From an uncultured SAR86 cluster bacterium (lineage in GTDB: Bacteria > Pseudomonadota > Gammaproteobacteria > Magnimaribacterales > D2472), in NCBI GenBank assembly GCA_902626385.1, contig CACOEZ010000001.1, positions 1-64,000 of the forward strand: a stretch of 64,000 nucleotides of DNA, in the 5' to 3' direction. The notes below the pieces were generated by a model. The model ran no database searches and was not told the DNA's origin. It saw nothing but the letters and a program-made list of their open reading frames with translations. The translations under genes and the position numbers were made by a program. Each line of letters begins with the position of its first letter. The first letter of the stretch is position 1. Below are positions 15,678 through 25,454 of the stretch, piece after piece.

Positions 15678-18339
15678 TCCAGTTATCTCCTATTTCAGCT
15701 TCAGCAATTAAAGGTATTTTAAGATTTACGGTATTCTCCATTTCAGCCTTTATTTTGCTCATAATCTTGGCGGCATCACCTTTAGGGCATTCAAATACCA
15801 GCTCGTCGTGCACTTGCATGATCATTTTTACATTTTTCATTTCTTCACGAATTAGTTTATCGATATCCAGCATAGCCTTTTTAATAATATCTGCAGCTGA
15901 TCCTTGAAGGGGAGCATTAATTGCAGCTCTCTCTGCTGCCTGTCTTCTAAGCCCATTAGCTGCATTTATTTCATTTAAATATAGTCGTCTACCCATGATG
16001 GTTTCAACATATTTGTCTTCTTTAGCTTGAGCTTTAATATTATCCATGTAGTCTCTTACACCTGTATATCTTGCAAAATATGCATTCAAATAATCTTGAG
16101 CCTCTCCTCTGGTAATTCCTAACTGTCTTGTTAAGCCAAAAGCTGACATACCATACATCAAACCAAAATTAATTGCTTTTGCGCTTCTTCTTTGGTCTTG
16201 AGTTACATCATCAATTGAGACCCCAAATACTTCTGATGCAGTTGATGAATGAACATCAATGTCATTATTAAAAGCATGTGTTAAATTTTTATCTTCAGAA
16301 AGGTGAGCCATAATTCTTAATTCAATTTGTGAGTAGTCAGCTGATATAAGAACACAACCATCTTCGGGAATAAATGCTTCTCTTATTCTTCTTCCTTCGG
16401 CTGTTTTAATTGGTATATTCTGAAGATTTGGTTCAGTTGATGAAAGTCTTCCAGTTGAGGTGACTGCTTGTTGATATGAGGTATGAATCCTTTCTGTTTT
16501 TGGATTCTCTATGTTAATTAAGCTGTCCGTATAAGTAGATTTCAACTTAGCGAGAGTTCTATATTGAAGAATTATCCTTGGAAGTTCATATTCTTCAGAG
16601 AGCCTCTGAAGTGTATCTTCATTAGTTGAAGGTTGTCCTTTCGGTGTTTTCTTTAGAACCGGTAATCCTTGTTTTTCGTATAAAATCTCAAGAAGTTGTT
16701 TTGGAGAATCTAAGTTGAATTCTTCTCCAGCAATCTCAAAAGCTTGTTTGGATAGCTCATTAATTTTTTTACTAAGCTCTTCCGAGTGTTTAGCAAGTTT
16801 ATTTTTATCTATTTTTGCTCCGTTTTGCTCTACTTTTGATAATACATAAACTAATGGATATTCAAGATCAATGAGAAGTTTTTCTTGAACGGGTTTATCT
16901 TTTAATAAGGGCCTAAGAACATTAAATAATCTCAATGTTATGTCTGCGTCCTCAGCTGCATAATCGGTAGCAACATCTAGTTTTACTTCAGAAAAGCTTA
17001 TTTGTTTTGAAGCAGTTCCAGTTACATCAGTATATTTAGTTGTTGAGTAATTTAAATAAAAATCCGCTAGTCTATCCATTCCATGTCGCGTCGCAGTGCT
17101 ATTCAAAACGTAAGACATTAACATAGTGTCACCTAAAAATTTTGAAATTTTTATTCCGTGTCTCGCAAGTATCGGTATATCGAACTTAAGATTTTGCCCT
17201 ATAACTTTGTCTTGATTTGCTTCAATTACTGGGCCCAAGGTTTTTACAAGATATTCCAAATCCAATTGATCTGGACAACCTTCATAGTTATGTCCAATTG
17301 GTATATAACAACCTTCGCACTCCTTAACAGATAATGATATGCCTAAAAGATTTGCTGACACAACTTCAACAGAATCTGTCTCAGTATCAATAGCAAATAT
17401 TTTTGTTTTATTAATTTTTGAAATCCATTTTTTTAAATCTTTTTCATTAAGAACTGTTTCATATTTAGCATCACGCTTTTTTAAAGACTCCTTTTCAATG
17501 TCTTTATTAATAGGAGCAAATTCTAGTTCAGCAAAGATTCGTTCTAGCTCATCTTCATTTGGATTAAGTTGAAGTAGGTCATTAAAATCTTGTCCAATGT
17601 CTACATCAGTTTTTAGGGATACTAGGTCTATATTTCTATCAAGATCATCGAGAGAATTTCTAAGATTATCTCCAACAACACCTTTAATAGAATCTGCGTT
17701 TTTCTTAATAGTCTCTATGTCGCCATACTCATTAAGCCATTTTGCAGCCGTCTTCTGTCCCACTTTTGGAACTCCAGGTATGTTATCAGACGTATCACCA
17801 ACCAGAGCAAGCATATCAATTATTTGGCTTGGCTTAACTCCAAATTTTTCAAAAACTTTATCTTCATTAAAAATCTCATGTTTCATGGTATTCATCAATG
17901 TTGTATCTGGATCTTTAACTAATTGCATGAGATCTTTGTCTAGTGACGAAATAACACATTTATAATTTGCCTCCTTTGCTTTTTTTGCAATAGTTGCAAT
18001 TACATCGTCTGCTTCTACTCCTGCAATCTCGATTAATGGAAATCCTATTGCCTTGCAAATAGATTTTACTGGTTCGAGTTGTGCGCGAAGCTCATCAGGC
18101 ATAGGCGGTCTATTTGCTTTATATTCTGCATAAATCTTATTTCTAAATGTTTTTCCTTTTGCGTCAAAAACTACAATAATCGGAGATCCTTCACTATCTT
18201 TCTTTAAATTCATTAACATGTTGGTAACGCCTTTTACAGCTCCAGTTGGTATCCCTGATGATGTTGATAATGGGGGCATGGCATGAAATGCTCTATATAA
18301 ATATGAGGAGCCGTCAATTACAAAAATTCTGTCTTTCAT
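15664..18339 (-). CDS. polA: DNA polymerase I
   Basis: An 891-residue three-domain polymerase for Okazaki fragment maturation and repair. The 5'-3' nuclease domain (about 1-290) shows the Asp-rich metal sites (VFDAKGKTFRN; EVADDVIATIA; SSLDKDLMQLV; LVGDTSDNIPG). The 3'-5' proofreading domain keeps motif I FAIDTETDS, motif II GQNLKFDIPIL and motif III YAAEDADITL, so proofreading should be active. The polymerase domain has SADYSQIELRI, RRSAKAINFGLMYGM and the final MQVHDELVFE. Length is slightly under E. coli (928). It is divergent from dsbB across 54 bases. Confidence 0.97.
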   Translation of the reverse strand: MKDRIFVIDGSSYLYRAFHAMPPLSTSSGIPTGAVKGVTNMLMNLKKDSEGSPIIVVFDAKGKTFRNKIYAEYKANRPPMPDELRAQLEPVKSICKAIGFPLIEIAGVEADDVIATIAKKAKEANYKCVISSLDKDLMQLVKDPDTTLMNTMKHEIFNEDKVFEKFGVKPSQIIDMLALVGDTSDNIPGVPKVGQKTAAKWLNEYGDIETIKKNADSIKGVVGDNLRNSLDDLDRNIDLVSLKTDVDIGQDFNDLLQLNPNEDELERIFAELEFAPINKDIEKESLKKRDAKYETVLNEKDLKKWISKINKTKIFAIDTETDSVEVVSANLLGISLSVKECEGCYIPIGHNYEGCPDQLDLEYLVKTLGPVIEANQDKVIGQNLKFDIPILARHGIKISKFLGDTMLMSYVLNSTATRHGMDRLADFYLNYSTTKYTDVTGTASKQISFSEVKLDVATDYAAEDADITLRLFNVLRPLLKDKPVQEKLLIDLEYPLVYVLSKVEQNGAKIDKNKLAKHSEELSKKINELSKQAFEIAGEEFNLDSPKQLLEILYEKQGLPVLKKTPKGQPSTNEDTLQRLSEEYELPRIILQYRTLAKLKSTYTDSLINIENPKTERIHTSYQQAVTSTGRLSSTEPNLQNIPIKTAEGRRIREAFIPEDGCVLISADYSQIELRIMAHLSEDKNLTHAFNNDIDVHSSTASEVFGVSIDDVTQDQRRSAKAINFGLMYGMSAFGLTRQLGITRGEAQDYLNAYFARYTGVRDYMDNIKAQAKEDKYVETIMGRRLYLNEINAANGLRRQAAERAAINAPLQGSAADIIKKAMLDIDKLIREEMKNVKMIMQVHDELVFECPKGDAAKIMSKIKAEMENTVNLKIPLIAEAEIGDNWNEAH

Positions 18340-18393
18340 TATTAAATGTTATTTAGTGTATTATTGCTTTTGTACTTTTTATAATAAATTAAA

Positions 18394-18885
18394 ATGCTGA
18401 ATCTCATTAAAGAAGTTTATCAAAACTATTTTGAAATAGCCTCAACTATAACAGCTGCTATGATAATTATAGTCGCCTATTTACTTGATAAGGCCTTTTT
18501 TTTGCAGGCTTGCGCCATGTGCATATTAACTAGATACATTTTTGGTTTGGTTTTGCTCTCATCAATTTCAACTTATTTCGTTAAAAATAAATTTGGATAT
18601 GTACTAATTGCCATATCCTCTGTTATCGGTATTTTTGTAACTTCAAAACAAATCTACATTCAGAATCTTGCATTAGAAGATCTCGCTCAGCTTTCTGGTT
18701 GTGGCATGCCTTTCCATACCATGGTTGACTATTTTGGTATTCTTGAAGCTATATCAAGAACTCTTCAAGGTGGGCCAAGTTGTGCTGAGGATGGCATGCG
18801 ATTTATTTTCAACTTTGCTGAATGGGCTTTCATTTTCTTTTTAATCTATCTATTTTTATCGATTACAAAACTCTTAAAAAGCTAA
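18394..18885 (+). CDS. dsbB: DsbB-like disulfide bond formation protein
   Basis: A 163-residue four-helix inner-membrane protein that reoxidises DsbA and passes electrons to quinone. Cys40 and Cys43 (CAMC, in place of the more usual CVLC/CPLC) lie in the first periplasmic loop, followed by an Arg at the place of the quinone-contacting Arg48. Cys103 and Cys130 lie in the long second loop (SGCGMPFHTM ... GGPSCAED). Spacing of both pairs matches E. coli DsbB. Its likely partner is the CLGC-type DsbA at 12.1-12.8 kb. Confidence 0.9.
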   Translation: MLNLIKEVYQNYFEIASTITAAMIIIVAYLLDKAFFLQACAMCILTRYIFGLVLLSSISTYFVKNKFGYVLIAISSVIGIFVTSKQIYIQNLALEDLAQLSGCGMPFHTMVDYFGILEAISRTLQGGPSCAEDGMRFIFNFAEWAFIFFLIYLFLSITKLLKS

Positions 18886-18931
18886 TTTTTAATTATTTTT
18901 GTAGTATAACTACACAAATAATCTTTCAAAA

Positions 18932-18955
18932 ATCCTTTAAATAAAGCTTTTTTTT
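18932..18955 (+). terminator. Weak possible terminator after dsbB
   Basis: A five-base stem CTTTA/TAAAG (18935-18939 with 18942-18946) is followed by CTTTTTTTT. The stem is short and AT-rich and its two-base loop is too tight without opening a pair, so this is a marginal Rho-independent terminator at best. Its position 50 bases after the dsbB stop is right. Confidence 0.25.
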
Positions 18956-18961
18956 AAATCG

Positions 18962-18990
18962 TTGACTTTTTTTTATCTATATATTTTACT
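18962..18990 (+). promoter_or_regulatory. Candidate pckA promoter
   Basis: TTGACT (18962-18967) and TTTACT (18985-18990) are 17 bases apart on the plus strand, a good -35 with a mediocre -10. Transcripts starting near 18997 would carry the whole inverted repeat described at 19017-19099. A second TATAAT (19085-19090) inside the right arm, without a good -35, could alternatively give a leader of about nine bases. Confidence 0.35.
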
Positions 18991-19016
18991 GCACTACATA
19001 GTAATTCGAATTATTG

Positions 19017-19099
19017 CTAACAAAGTTAATATTATAGGTACATAATTATCACCTCTACATATATAATTATTCCCCCCAAGTACCTATAATATTTGTTAG
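19017..19099 (+). repeat. Long inverted repeat in the pckA leader
   Basis: The left arm (19017-19041) reads CTAACAAA, a GTTAA insertion, then TATTATAGGTAC. The right arm (19080-19099) is the exact reverse complement of those two blocks without the insertion, giving 20 paired bases with one five-base bulge. The 38-base loop holds two copies of the palindrome ATAATTAT and a run of six C. The right arm ends six bases before the pckA ATG, and I see no Shine-Dalgarno. It could be an RNA hairpin controlling translation or a two-site operator. Confidence 0.75.
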
Positions 19100-19105
19100 T
19101 ACATT

Positions 19106-20653
19106 ATGAACAACCATATACCAATTGCCGCTGCGCTTGAACTAACTAATGAAGAGCTAATTTCTGCTGCTGTTGAGAATGGTGAGGGCGTTATTGCATC
19201 TAATGGAGCATTGTCAACTGTAACAGGTGAAAGAACAGGAAGAAGTCCTAATGATAGATATATTGTAAAAGAACCCGGGACCGACGATTTAATAGATTGG
19301 GGCGAAGTTAACAAGCCTTTTGAAGAAGACAAATTTAATTCTCTTTGGGAAAAAGTTGAAGGCTATCTTGCTGAAAAAGACAGATATATTTCTCATGTTC
19401 ATGTTGGGTCGCATCCTGACCATTATTTACCCGTAAAAGTTACAACAGAAACAGCGTGGCATTCTTTTTTTGCAAGGTTAATATTTGTATGCGTAGAAAA
19501 ATATAATCCAATTAACAAACAAGAGTGGCAAATTTTATCTGCTGCTAATTATGAGTGCTCACCTGATGAAGATGGTACAAATTCAGAGAGTTGTGTCATC
19601 ATTAATTTTGCAAAAAGAAAAGTAATTATAGCTGGTATGAAATATGCTGGAGAAATGAAAAAATCCATGTTTTCTGTTCAAAACTTTTTGCTTCCTGAGC
19701 AAGACGTGCTTCCAATGCACTGCTCTGCAAATGTAAATAAGCATGGAGATGTGGCATTATTTTTTGGTCTTTCGGGTACTGGCAAGACAACGCTTTCTGC
19801 AGATCCTAAATGCTCTTTAATTGGAGATGATGAGCATGGATGGAGTCCGGGGTCTGTTTTTAATTTTGAAGGCGGTTGTTATGCAAAAACTATTGATCTG
19901 AGTAAAGAAAATGAACCTGTTATATTTAATGCCATTAAACATGGTAGTGTGATTGAAAATGTTTTTTTAGAAAATAATGTGCCTGATTATTCAAATACAT
20001 CTTTGTCAGAAAACGGAAGATGTTGTTACCCCAGATCACACATTGAGAATGCAGTTGAGGAAAATTCCGCTGGTGAACCAAAAACAGTAATATTCTTGAC
20101 ATGCGATTTAACTGGCTTGATTCCACCTGTTTCAATATTATCAAAAGAGGCTGCTGCATATCATTTTTTAAGTGGTTATACAGCAAAAGTAGGTTCAACA
20201 GAAATGGGCTCAGCATCCGATATAGCGTCAACCTTTTCGACCTGTTTTGGTGCACCCTTTTTCCCAAGACCAGCAAATATATATGCTGATTTGTTAATGA
20301 AAAGAGTTGGAGACTTTGGGTCAAAAGTATTTTTAGTAAACACTGGCTGGACTGGGGGTCCGTATGGTGTTGGCTCTCGATTCAAAATACCAACTACAAG
20401 AAGAATAGTTAATGCTATACAAGATGGCGAACTTAATGATGTTGAAACTCAAAAATTGCCTGGGCTCAATCTTGAGGTACCTCTAGAGATTGATGGAGTT
20501 GATCCTAAGCTACTAAACCCAATTGAAACATGGAATGATAAAGATGAATATGCAAGGTATTTAAAAGATCTGATTTCTAAGTTTCAAGAAAATTTTAAAA
20601 AATTCGACGTCAGTCCTGAGATAGTGTCTGCTGGACCTGGGTTTGATGATTAA
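19106..20653 (+). CDS. pckA: Phosphoenolpyruvate carboxykinase (ATP)
   Basis: A 515-residue enzyme converting oxaloacetate + ATP to PEP + CO2 + ADP, the entry to gluconeogenesis. It has [12 protein letters not shown] near residue 45, the kinase-1a P-loop [11 protein letters not shown] near 222, the Asp-rich [11 protein letters not shown] (kinase 2) and [12 protein letters not shown] near the substrate site. This is the ATP-type family. The start lacks a clear ribosome site and lies directly after a long inverted repeat, so expression may be controlled through the leader. Its 3' end overlaps gshA by eight to eleven bases. Confidence 0.96.
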   Translation: MNNHIPIAAALELTNEELISAAVENGEGVIASNGALSTVTGERTGRSPNDRYIVKEPGTDDLIDWGEVNKPFEEDKFNSLWEKVEGYLAEKDRYISHVHVGSHPDHYLPVKVTTETAWHSFFARLIFVCVEKYNPINKQEWQILSAANYECSPDEDGTNSESCVIINFAKRKVIIAGMKYAGEMKKSMFSVQNFLLPEQDVLPMHCSANVNKHGDVALFFGLSGTGKTTLSADPKCSLIGDDEHGWSPGSVFNFEGGCYAKTIDLSKENEPVIFNAIKHGSVIENVFLENNVPDYSNTSLSENGRCCYPRSHIENAVEENSAGEPKTVIFLTCDLTGLIPPVSILSKEAAAYHFLSGYTAKVGSTEMGSASDIASTFSTCFGAPFFPRPANIYADLLMKRVGDFGSKVFLVNTGWTGGPYGVGSRFKIPTTRRIVNAIQDGELNDVETQKLPGLNLEVPLEIDGVDPKLLNPIETWNDKDEYARYLKDLISKFQENFKKFDVSPEIVSAGPGFDD

Positions 20654-22151
20654 TGGACTCTCAGAAAGCAGGCTAGAAGTTCTAAAAAACGATAAATTTT
20701 TTCGCGATCTGATAATAAGTAGAGGAATCGAAAAAGAATTCTTCAGAGTTGATAAAAATGGTCATATTTCTAAAAGGCCACATCCCAGTTCTTTAGGTTC
20801 AGCTCTTACAAATAGATACATTACAACTGATTTTGCAGAAGCACAGCTTGAATTAGTAACTCCTGTTTTTACAAATATTGATGATCTTCATGACTTCTTA
20901 CTTAAATTACATGCGTTTGTTTCTCAAAATATAGACCATGACGAAATGCTGTGGCCATTTTCTATGCCTCCGCATATTCAAAACGAATCGGATATTAATA
21001 TTGGGTTCTATCATCAAAGCAACATAGGACTTCTAAAGCATGTTTACAGAAAAGGTCTTAGAGTTAGATATGGTGCAACTATGCAATGCGTTTCGGGCAT
21101 GCACTACAATTTTTCTATTGATAAACATTCCATGAATAAATTGGTAAGGACTTATACTCAAGATGAATATAACGATATGTATCTAGGCTTAGTAAGAAAC
21201 TTTAAAAGGCTGTTTTGGTTTATTTTATGCGAGTTTGGTCAAACAAATGTTGTAGATAAGTCCTTTGTAAAAGACAGATCCCATAAGTTAGATGAATTAA
21301 ATAAAAAAGATATGTTTTTGAGAGATGCTACTTCACTAAGAATGAGTGAAATTGGTTATGTAAGTAAGGCTCAAAAAAATCTCAACGTTAAATATAATTC
21401 TCTTGAGGAGTTTTTGGCAAACATCAAAGATGCAATCAAAATACCCTACTCAGATTTTAAACAAAAAGGTTTGCTTGATAATAATGGTGAATATCATCAA
21501 ATTTCTGATGGGATAATTCAAATTGAAAACGAATATTATGATTCTATTAGGCCAAAAAGAGCTTCTGAAGTTGGACTTCGTCCTTTCGATCAACTAAAAA
21601 AATTCGGTATAGAATATCTTGAGGTGCGAGGGATTGATATAGACTCAAATGAGGAAACTGGTATTTCAAAATACCATATCGAGTTTCTAGATTTAATCTT
21701 GATTTACTGTTTAATTTCTCAAAGCCCAAAAATTACAGACAACGAAAAACTAAATATTGATAAAAATGACTTGGAGGCAGTGTATGCCGGAAGAAATCCG
21801 AATACTCTTCTTAATTTTGAATCTGGAGAAATATCTATAAAAGATGCAAAAAAAATAATATATAAAGATCTATTGATGCTTGCTAAGTATTTTGAGGATA
21901 GTGAAAAAAAAACTAACTCAATCAACTTTGTTAAGAATTATAATAAATCCAAACTGCCTTCAAAAACTTTTCATGAGGACGGCGTAAAAAGAGCGCATGC
22001 AGTGACAGAGTTATTGAGGAAACAAAGTAATAATAAATTTGCTAATATAAAAGAAGAAGCGGAGCTTTCATTAAAGAAGTTAGGTGATATAAATGAAAAC
22101 TCTATCGAAGAAATGAATAAATTTGTCAAAAATTATAATAAGAGCATCTAG
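20646..22151 (+). CDS. gshA: Glutamate-cysteine ligase (proteobacterial type)
   Basis: A 501-residue enzyme making gamma-glutamylcysteine, the first step of glutathione synthesis. The N-terminal [16 protein letters not shown] with following [14 protein letters not shown] is the E. coli GshA signature (GxExExxR...T.D....LE.iT). [12 protein letters not shown] and [17 protein letters not shown] follow as in that family. Length is near E. coli (518). A TTG one codon upstream is also possible; I prefer the ATG, which overlaps the pckA stop. Pairing with pckA is not functionally obvious; it looks like compaction. Confidence 0.93.
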   Translation: MINGLSESRLEVLKNDKFFRDLIISRGIEKEFFRVDKNGHISKRPHPSSLGSALTNRYITTDFAEAQLELVTPVFTNIDDLHDFLLKLHAFVSQNIDHDEMLWPFSMPPHIQNESDINIGFYHQSNIGLLKHVYRKGLRVRYGATMQCVSGMHYNFSIDKHSMNKLVRTYTQDEYNDMYLGLVRNFKRLFWFILCEFGQTNVVDKSFVKDRSHKLDELNKKDMFLRDATSLRMSEIGYVSKAQKNLNVKYNSLEEFLANIKDAIKIPYSDFKQKGLLDNNGEYHQISDGIIQIENEYYDSIRPKRASEVGLRPFDQLKKFGIEYLEVRGIDIDSNEETGISKYHIEFLDLILIYCLISQSPKITDNEKLNIDKNDLEAVYAGRNPNTLLNFESGEISIKDAKKIIYKDLLMLAKYFEDSEKKTNSINFVKNYNKSKLPSKTFHEDGVKRAHAVTELLRKQSNNKFANIKEEAELSLKKLGDINENSIEEMNKFVKNYNKSI

Positions 22152-22160
22152 GGAGAATTT

Positions 22161-23159
22161 ATGAAAGCATTACAATGTGTTGAATTGGGCATGCCTGACA
22201 AACTTGAAGTAAATGAAATACCTGATCCAGAACTTCAATCGGGTCATGTGATGATCGAAAACAAAGCGGCCAGTGTAAATTTCCCTGATGTTTTAATGAT
22301 CCAGGGATTGTATCAATTTCAACCAGAACTTCCTTTTTCTCCCGGAGGAGAATCTGCAGGAACTATAGTTGAGGTGGGTGATGGCGTCGAGAATTTTAAA
22401 GTGGGAGACAGGGTTGTTGCAATGCTTGGCCTAGGCGCCTTTGCTGAAAAAGTTGTTGCACATGAAAATGCTGTCATGAAGATACCTGACTCTATGGATT
22501 TTGAGACTGCAGCAGCCTTACCGATGACCTATGGAACATCTTTATACGCATTAAAACAAAGAGCTTCACTTAAAGAGGGTGAAACATTATTGGTTCTTGG
22601 AGCTGCTGGTGGTGTTGGTTTAGCTACAGTAGAGCTGGGGAAGGCAATGGGTGCCAAAGTTATTGCAGCAGCATCAACACAAGAAAAAGTTGATATGTGT
22701 ATTAAGCATGGTGCTGATGAAGGATTTGTTTATCCATCAGGTGACTTAACTAGAGATCAACAAAAGGAATTGTCTACAAAAATTAAAGATCTAACTGGTG
22801 GCGCTGGAGCAAATGTCATTTATGACCCTGTTGGTTCAGGCTATTCTGAGCCAGCATTGAGAGCTATTGCTTGGGAAGGAAGATATTTAGTAATAGGTTT
22901 TGCTGCAGGCGATATACCAAGGATCCCACTCAACTTAACTTTGCTAAAAGGATGTCAGATAGTAGGTGTTTTTTGGGGTGCTTGGACTGGACTAGATCCA
23001 GCTGGCAATGTGGCTAATTTTGAGGAAATATTTAAACTGCATGTTGATGGAAAAATTGCTCCTGAAGTTTCTGACAAATTCACTCTTGATAATGCCTCAG
23101 ATGCCATAGCACATCTTCAAAACAGAAAAGCTAAAGGCAAGGTTATAATTCAAATTTAA
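22161..23159 (+). CDS. NADPH:quinone oxidoreductase-like MDR protein
   Basis: A 332-residue zinc-independent medium-chain dehydrogenase/reductase (QOR/zeta-crystallin group). The GroES-like domain shows PGGESAGTIVEVGDGV near 60. The Rossmann domain shows LVLGAAGGVGLATVELGKAMGAKVIAAAS near 145, an AAxGGVGxxxxxxA-type NADPH site. The Cys/His zinc ligands of alcohol dehydrogenases are absent. It has a strong GGGAG ribosome site nine bases after gshA. The substrate is unknown. In Pseudomonas a qor gene sits near hemF, and here it is elsewhere. Confidence 0.87.
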   Translation: MKALQCVELGMPDKLEVNEIPDPELQSGHVMIENKAASVNFPDVLMIQGLYQFQPELPFSPGGESAGTIVEVGDGVENFKVGDRVVAMLGLGAFAEKVVAHENAVMKIPDSMDFETAAALPMTYGTSLYALKQRASLKEGETLLVLGAAGGVGLATVELGKAMGAKVIAAASTQEKVDMCIKHGADEGFVYPSGDLTRDQQKELSTKIKDLTGGAGANVIYDPVGSGYSEPALRAIAWEGRYLVIGFAAGDIPRIPLNLTLLKGCQIVGVFWGAWTGLDPAGNVANFEEIFKLHVDGKIAPEVSDKFTLDNASDAIAHLQNRKAKGKVIIQI

Positions 23160-23160
23160 A

Positions 23161-23952
23161 ATGAAGAACTATAAAACATTTAAATATTTTTTATTCCTAA
23201 ACATAATATTTTTTTTGATTCCATATGCATCAACTCATTCACTGGAAGATGCTATAAATAGCAAAGACCGAAGTGTAAAAAACGTTAAAAGAGATCAGTA
23301 CAGAAATCCCTATGAAACATTGAGCTTTTTTGAGATTCAGCAAGATATGAAAGTTGTAGAATTATCACCTGGTGGTGGTTGGTACACAGAAATACTTGCA
23401 AATTATATTCATGCTCCTGGAATGCTAATTGCTGCACATTTCGATAAGAATTCTGAAAGAGATTTTTATGTAAGAATGCGAAACAGTTTTGAAAATAAAA
23501 TTAATCAAAATCCAATGTATAAAAATGTTTCGATAGTTGACTTGAGTTCAAAGTTAGCTGAAGCAGAGACTGTAGATGCTGTATTAACATTTAGAAACTT
23601 ACATAATTGGATTGGACCTCAAATAGATATAATATTTTCTAACGCACATATGGCTTTGAAAAAAGGGGGAATACTTGGAGTTGTTGAACATAGAGCCAAT
23701 CCTGGAACGAGTCTTGAAGAAATGAAAAGAACAGGTTATGTAACTGAAGAATATGCCATCAAAATAGCTAAAAAGCACGGATTCACTTTAATTTCAAAAT
23801 CAGAAATTAATGCGAACCCTAAAGACACAAAAGATTATGCACGGGGTGTGTGGACATTGCCACCAGTATTGAGATTAAAAGAGGATGATAAGCAAAAGTA
23901 TATAGCTATAGGTGAAAGTGACAGGATGACGCTTTTATTTAAAAAGATTTAA
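23161..23952 (+). CDS. Exported SAM-dependent methyltransferase-like protein
   Basis: A 263-residue protein of the COG4798-type predicted methyltransferases. It starts with a hydrophobic signal-like segment (about 8-26), then a class I Rossmann motif VVELSPGGGWYTEILANYI near 63. It also has VDAVLTFRNLHNW near 140, a LGVVEHRANPGTS post-motif and the family ending GVWTLPPVLRLK...DRMTLLFKK. The gene starts one base after the oxidoreductase stop, so the two are coupled. An exported methyltransferase is puzzling because SAM is cytosolic. The product may bind another ligand or be anchored by an uncleaved N-terminus. Confidence 0.75.
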   Translation: MKNYKTFKYFLFLNIIFFLIPYASTHSLEDAINSKDRSVKNVKRDQYRNPYETLSFFEIQQDMKVVELSPGGGWYTEILANYIHAPGMLIAAHFDKNSERDFYVRMRNSFENKINQNPMYKNVSIVDLSSKLAEAETVDAVLTFRNLHNWIGPQIDIIFSNAHMALKKGGILGVVEHRANPGTSLEEMKRTGYVTEEYAIKIAKKHGFTLISKSEINANPKDTKDYARGVWTLPPVLRLKEDDKQKYIAIGESDRMTLLFKKI

Positions 23953-23955
23953 TTT

Positions 23956-24588
23956 TTATTCGCTTGTTACTGATTGGTAGGTCAGAGAAAGTCTTGATAA
24001 ATCAAAGGGGGGTCTAAAAACACCGGCAAATTCTCCGCTTGGGTTTAATAATATTATGTTATTTACATGATTGTCTAAGTGGGAGTGATCCATTTTGTCG
24101 TCACTGGGCATAACATTATTCACTGCTAATTGTGTCGCTAAATTCAAGAGCATTGGTCTAACATTTTGAACCCCTACAAAAGATTGATCAAAGCCTTTTG
24201 CATACTTGTCTATCTGTTCGGGTGTATCTCTTTCTGGATCAATAGATACGAGAACCCATTGCTTATCGTCTAATGGGAAGTCTTTTTCTTTCAAAACTTT
24301 TATTAGCTTTGAGATTTGATACATAGTTGTAGGGCATTCATCGGGGCATCTTGTAAAACCAAAATACATCAAAGTCCACTTTCCTAATAGATCAGCTTTT
24401 TTAAACTCACCATCACTAGTATAAAAAACAAAATCAGATATTTGTTTTGGCTGTTCGAATAAAAATAAGCCATTCACTAATAATTCATTAGCACTTAAGG
24501 TCCTTGGTGTTGTTAGTTTATTAATAAATAGTGTTAGTACAGTAAGTATGAAAACAACAATTATTAGTATATTTTTTCTTACAGTCAT
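23956..24588 (-). CDS. Sco1/SenC copper chaperone
   Basis: A 210-residue membrane-anchored (about 7-24) thioredoxin-fold protein that metallates the CuA centre of cytochrome oxidase subunit II. The copper Cys pair is Cys81 and Cys85 (FTRCPDECPTTMYQI). The His ligand is in the DHSHLDNHVNNIILLNP region near 167-173. It shares one base with ctaB (TAATG) and is the last gene of the oxidase assembly run. It converges on the methyltransferase gene with only three bases between stops. Confidence 0.92.
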   Translation of the reverse strand: MTVRKNILIIVVFILTVLTLFINKLTTPRTLSANELLVNGLFLFEQPKQISDFVFYTSDGEFKKADLLGKWTLMYFGFTRCPDECPTTMYQISKLIKVLKEKDFPLDDKQWVLVSIDPERDTPEQIDKYAKGFDQSFVGVQNVRPMLLNLATQLAVNNVMPSDDKMDHSHLDNHVNNIILLNPSGEFAGVFRPPFDLSRLSLTYQSVTSE

Positions 24589-25454
24589 TAACTCACAATT
24601 ATAAAGTGGTCGACAAGCAAAGCGAGAAATATAAGAAATATGTAATATATCGAGAATTGAAATGTCTTCATTGCAATCTCATTATCTTTGCTAACAAAGA
24701 GTTTCACGGCATAGTACATAAATATGCTACTAAGAATCAATGCTGAAACAAGATAGATTATTCCTGACATAAGAACAACGTATGGAAGAATACTTACTAT
24801 GAATAAAATTATGGTGTACAAAACAATTTGTAATTTAGTGAACTCGACCCCATGTGTCACTGGGAGCATCGGAATTGATTCTTTTGCATATTCATCTTTT
24901 CTATAAATCGCTAAAGCCCAAAAGTGAGGAGGAGTCCAAACAAATATAATTAAAACCAGAAGTAATGCATACGGATCAATAGTGTTTGTAATGGAGGACC
25001 ATCCAAGTAAAGGTGGAGCAGCTCCAGCCAAGCCCCCTATTACTATATTCTGTGGTGTTGCCCTTTTTAAATAAACCGTATAAATAAAGGCGTATCCTAT
25101 CAAAGATGTAATTGTTAAAACCATGGTCAATGTATTTACAAAAAAATATAAAATCATTGAGCCTAATATCCCAATAATCAAAGCAAACACAGAAGCATGC
25201 ATTGGAGAGAGCTCTCCTTGAGGGATTGGTCTTTGATCTGTTCTAGTCATTGATGCATCTGTTTTTCTGTCAATTACTTGATTAATGGCTGCTGCTGAAG
25301 CAGCACATAAAGCTATCCCCAGCAAAGAAACAAACAAATATAAATATGAACTTACATATTGCTCTGCTAAAAGCATTCCTACAAATGCACAAATCAACAT
25401 CATGTAAACTACGTTTGGTTTACAGAGATGATAATAACTCTTTAAAAGTGTCAT
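24588..25454 (-). CDS. ctaB: Protoheme IX farnesyltransferase
   Basis: Integral-membrane UbiA-type prenyltransferase making heme O from heme B, the first step to heme A. It shows the CKPNVVYMMLI start, the first Asp motif NQVIDRKTDASMTRT near 80 and the second VWTPPHFWALAIYRKDEYAKE near 190, with about nine hydrophobic segments. The frame extends upstream to 25502, but the ATG at 25454 overlaps the ctaA stop as ATGA and starts the protein as in relatives (MTLLKSYYHLCKPNV), giving 288 residues. I use that start. Confidence 0.94.
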   Translation of the reverse strand: MTLLKSYYHLCKPNVVYMMLICAFVGMLLAEQYVSSYLYLFVSLLGIALCAASAAAINQVIDRKTDASMTRTDQRPIPQGELSPMHASVFALIIGILGSMILYFFVNTLTMVLTITSLIGYAFIYTVYLKRATPQNIVIGGLAGAAPPLLGWSSITNTIDPYALLLVLIIFVWTPPHFWALAIYRKDEYAKESIPMLPVTHGVEFTKLQIVLYTIILFIVSILPYVVLMSGIIYLVSALILSSIFMYYAVKLFVSKDNEIAMKTFQFSIYYIFLIFLALLVDHFIIVS

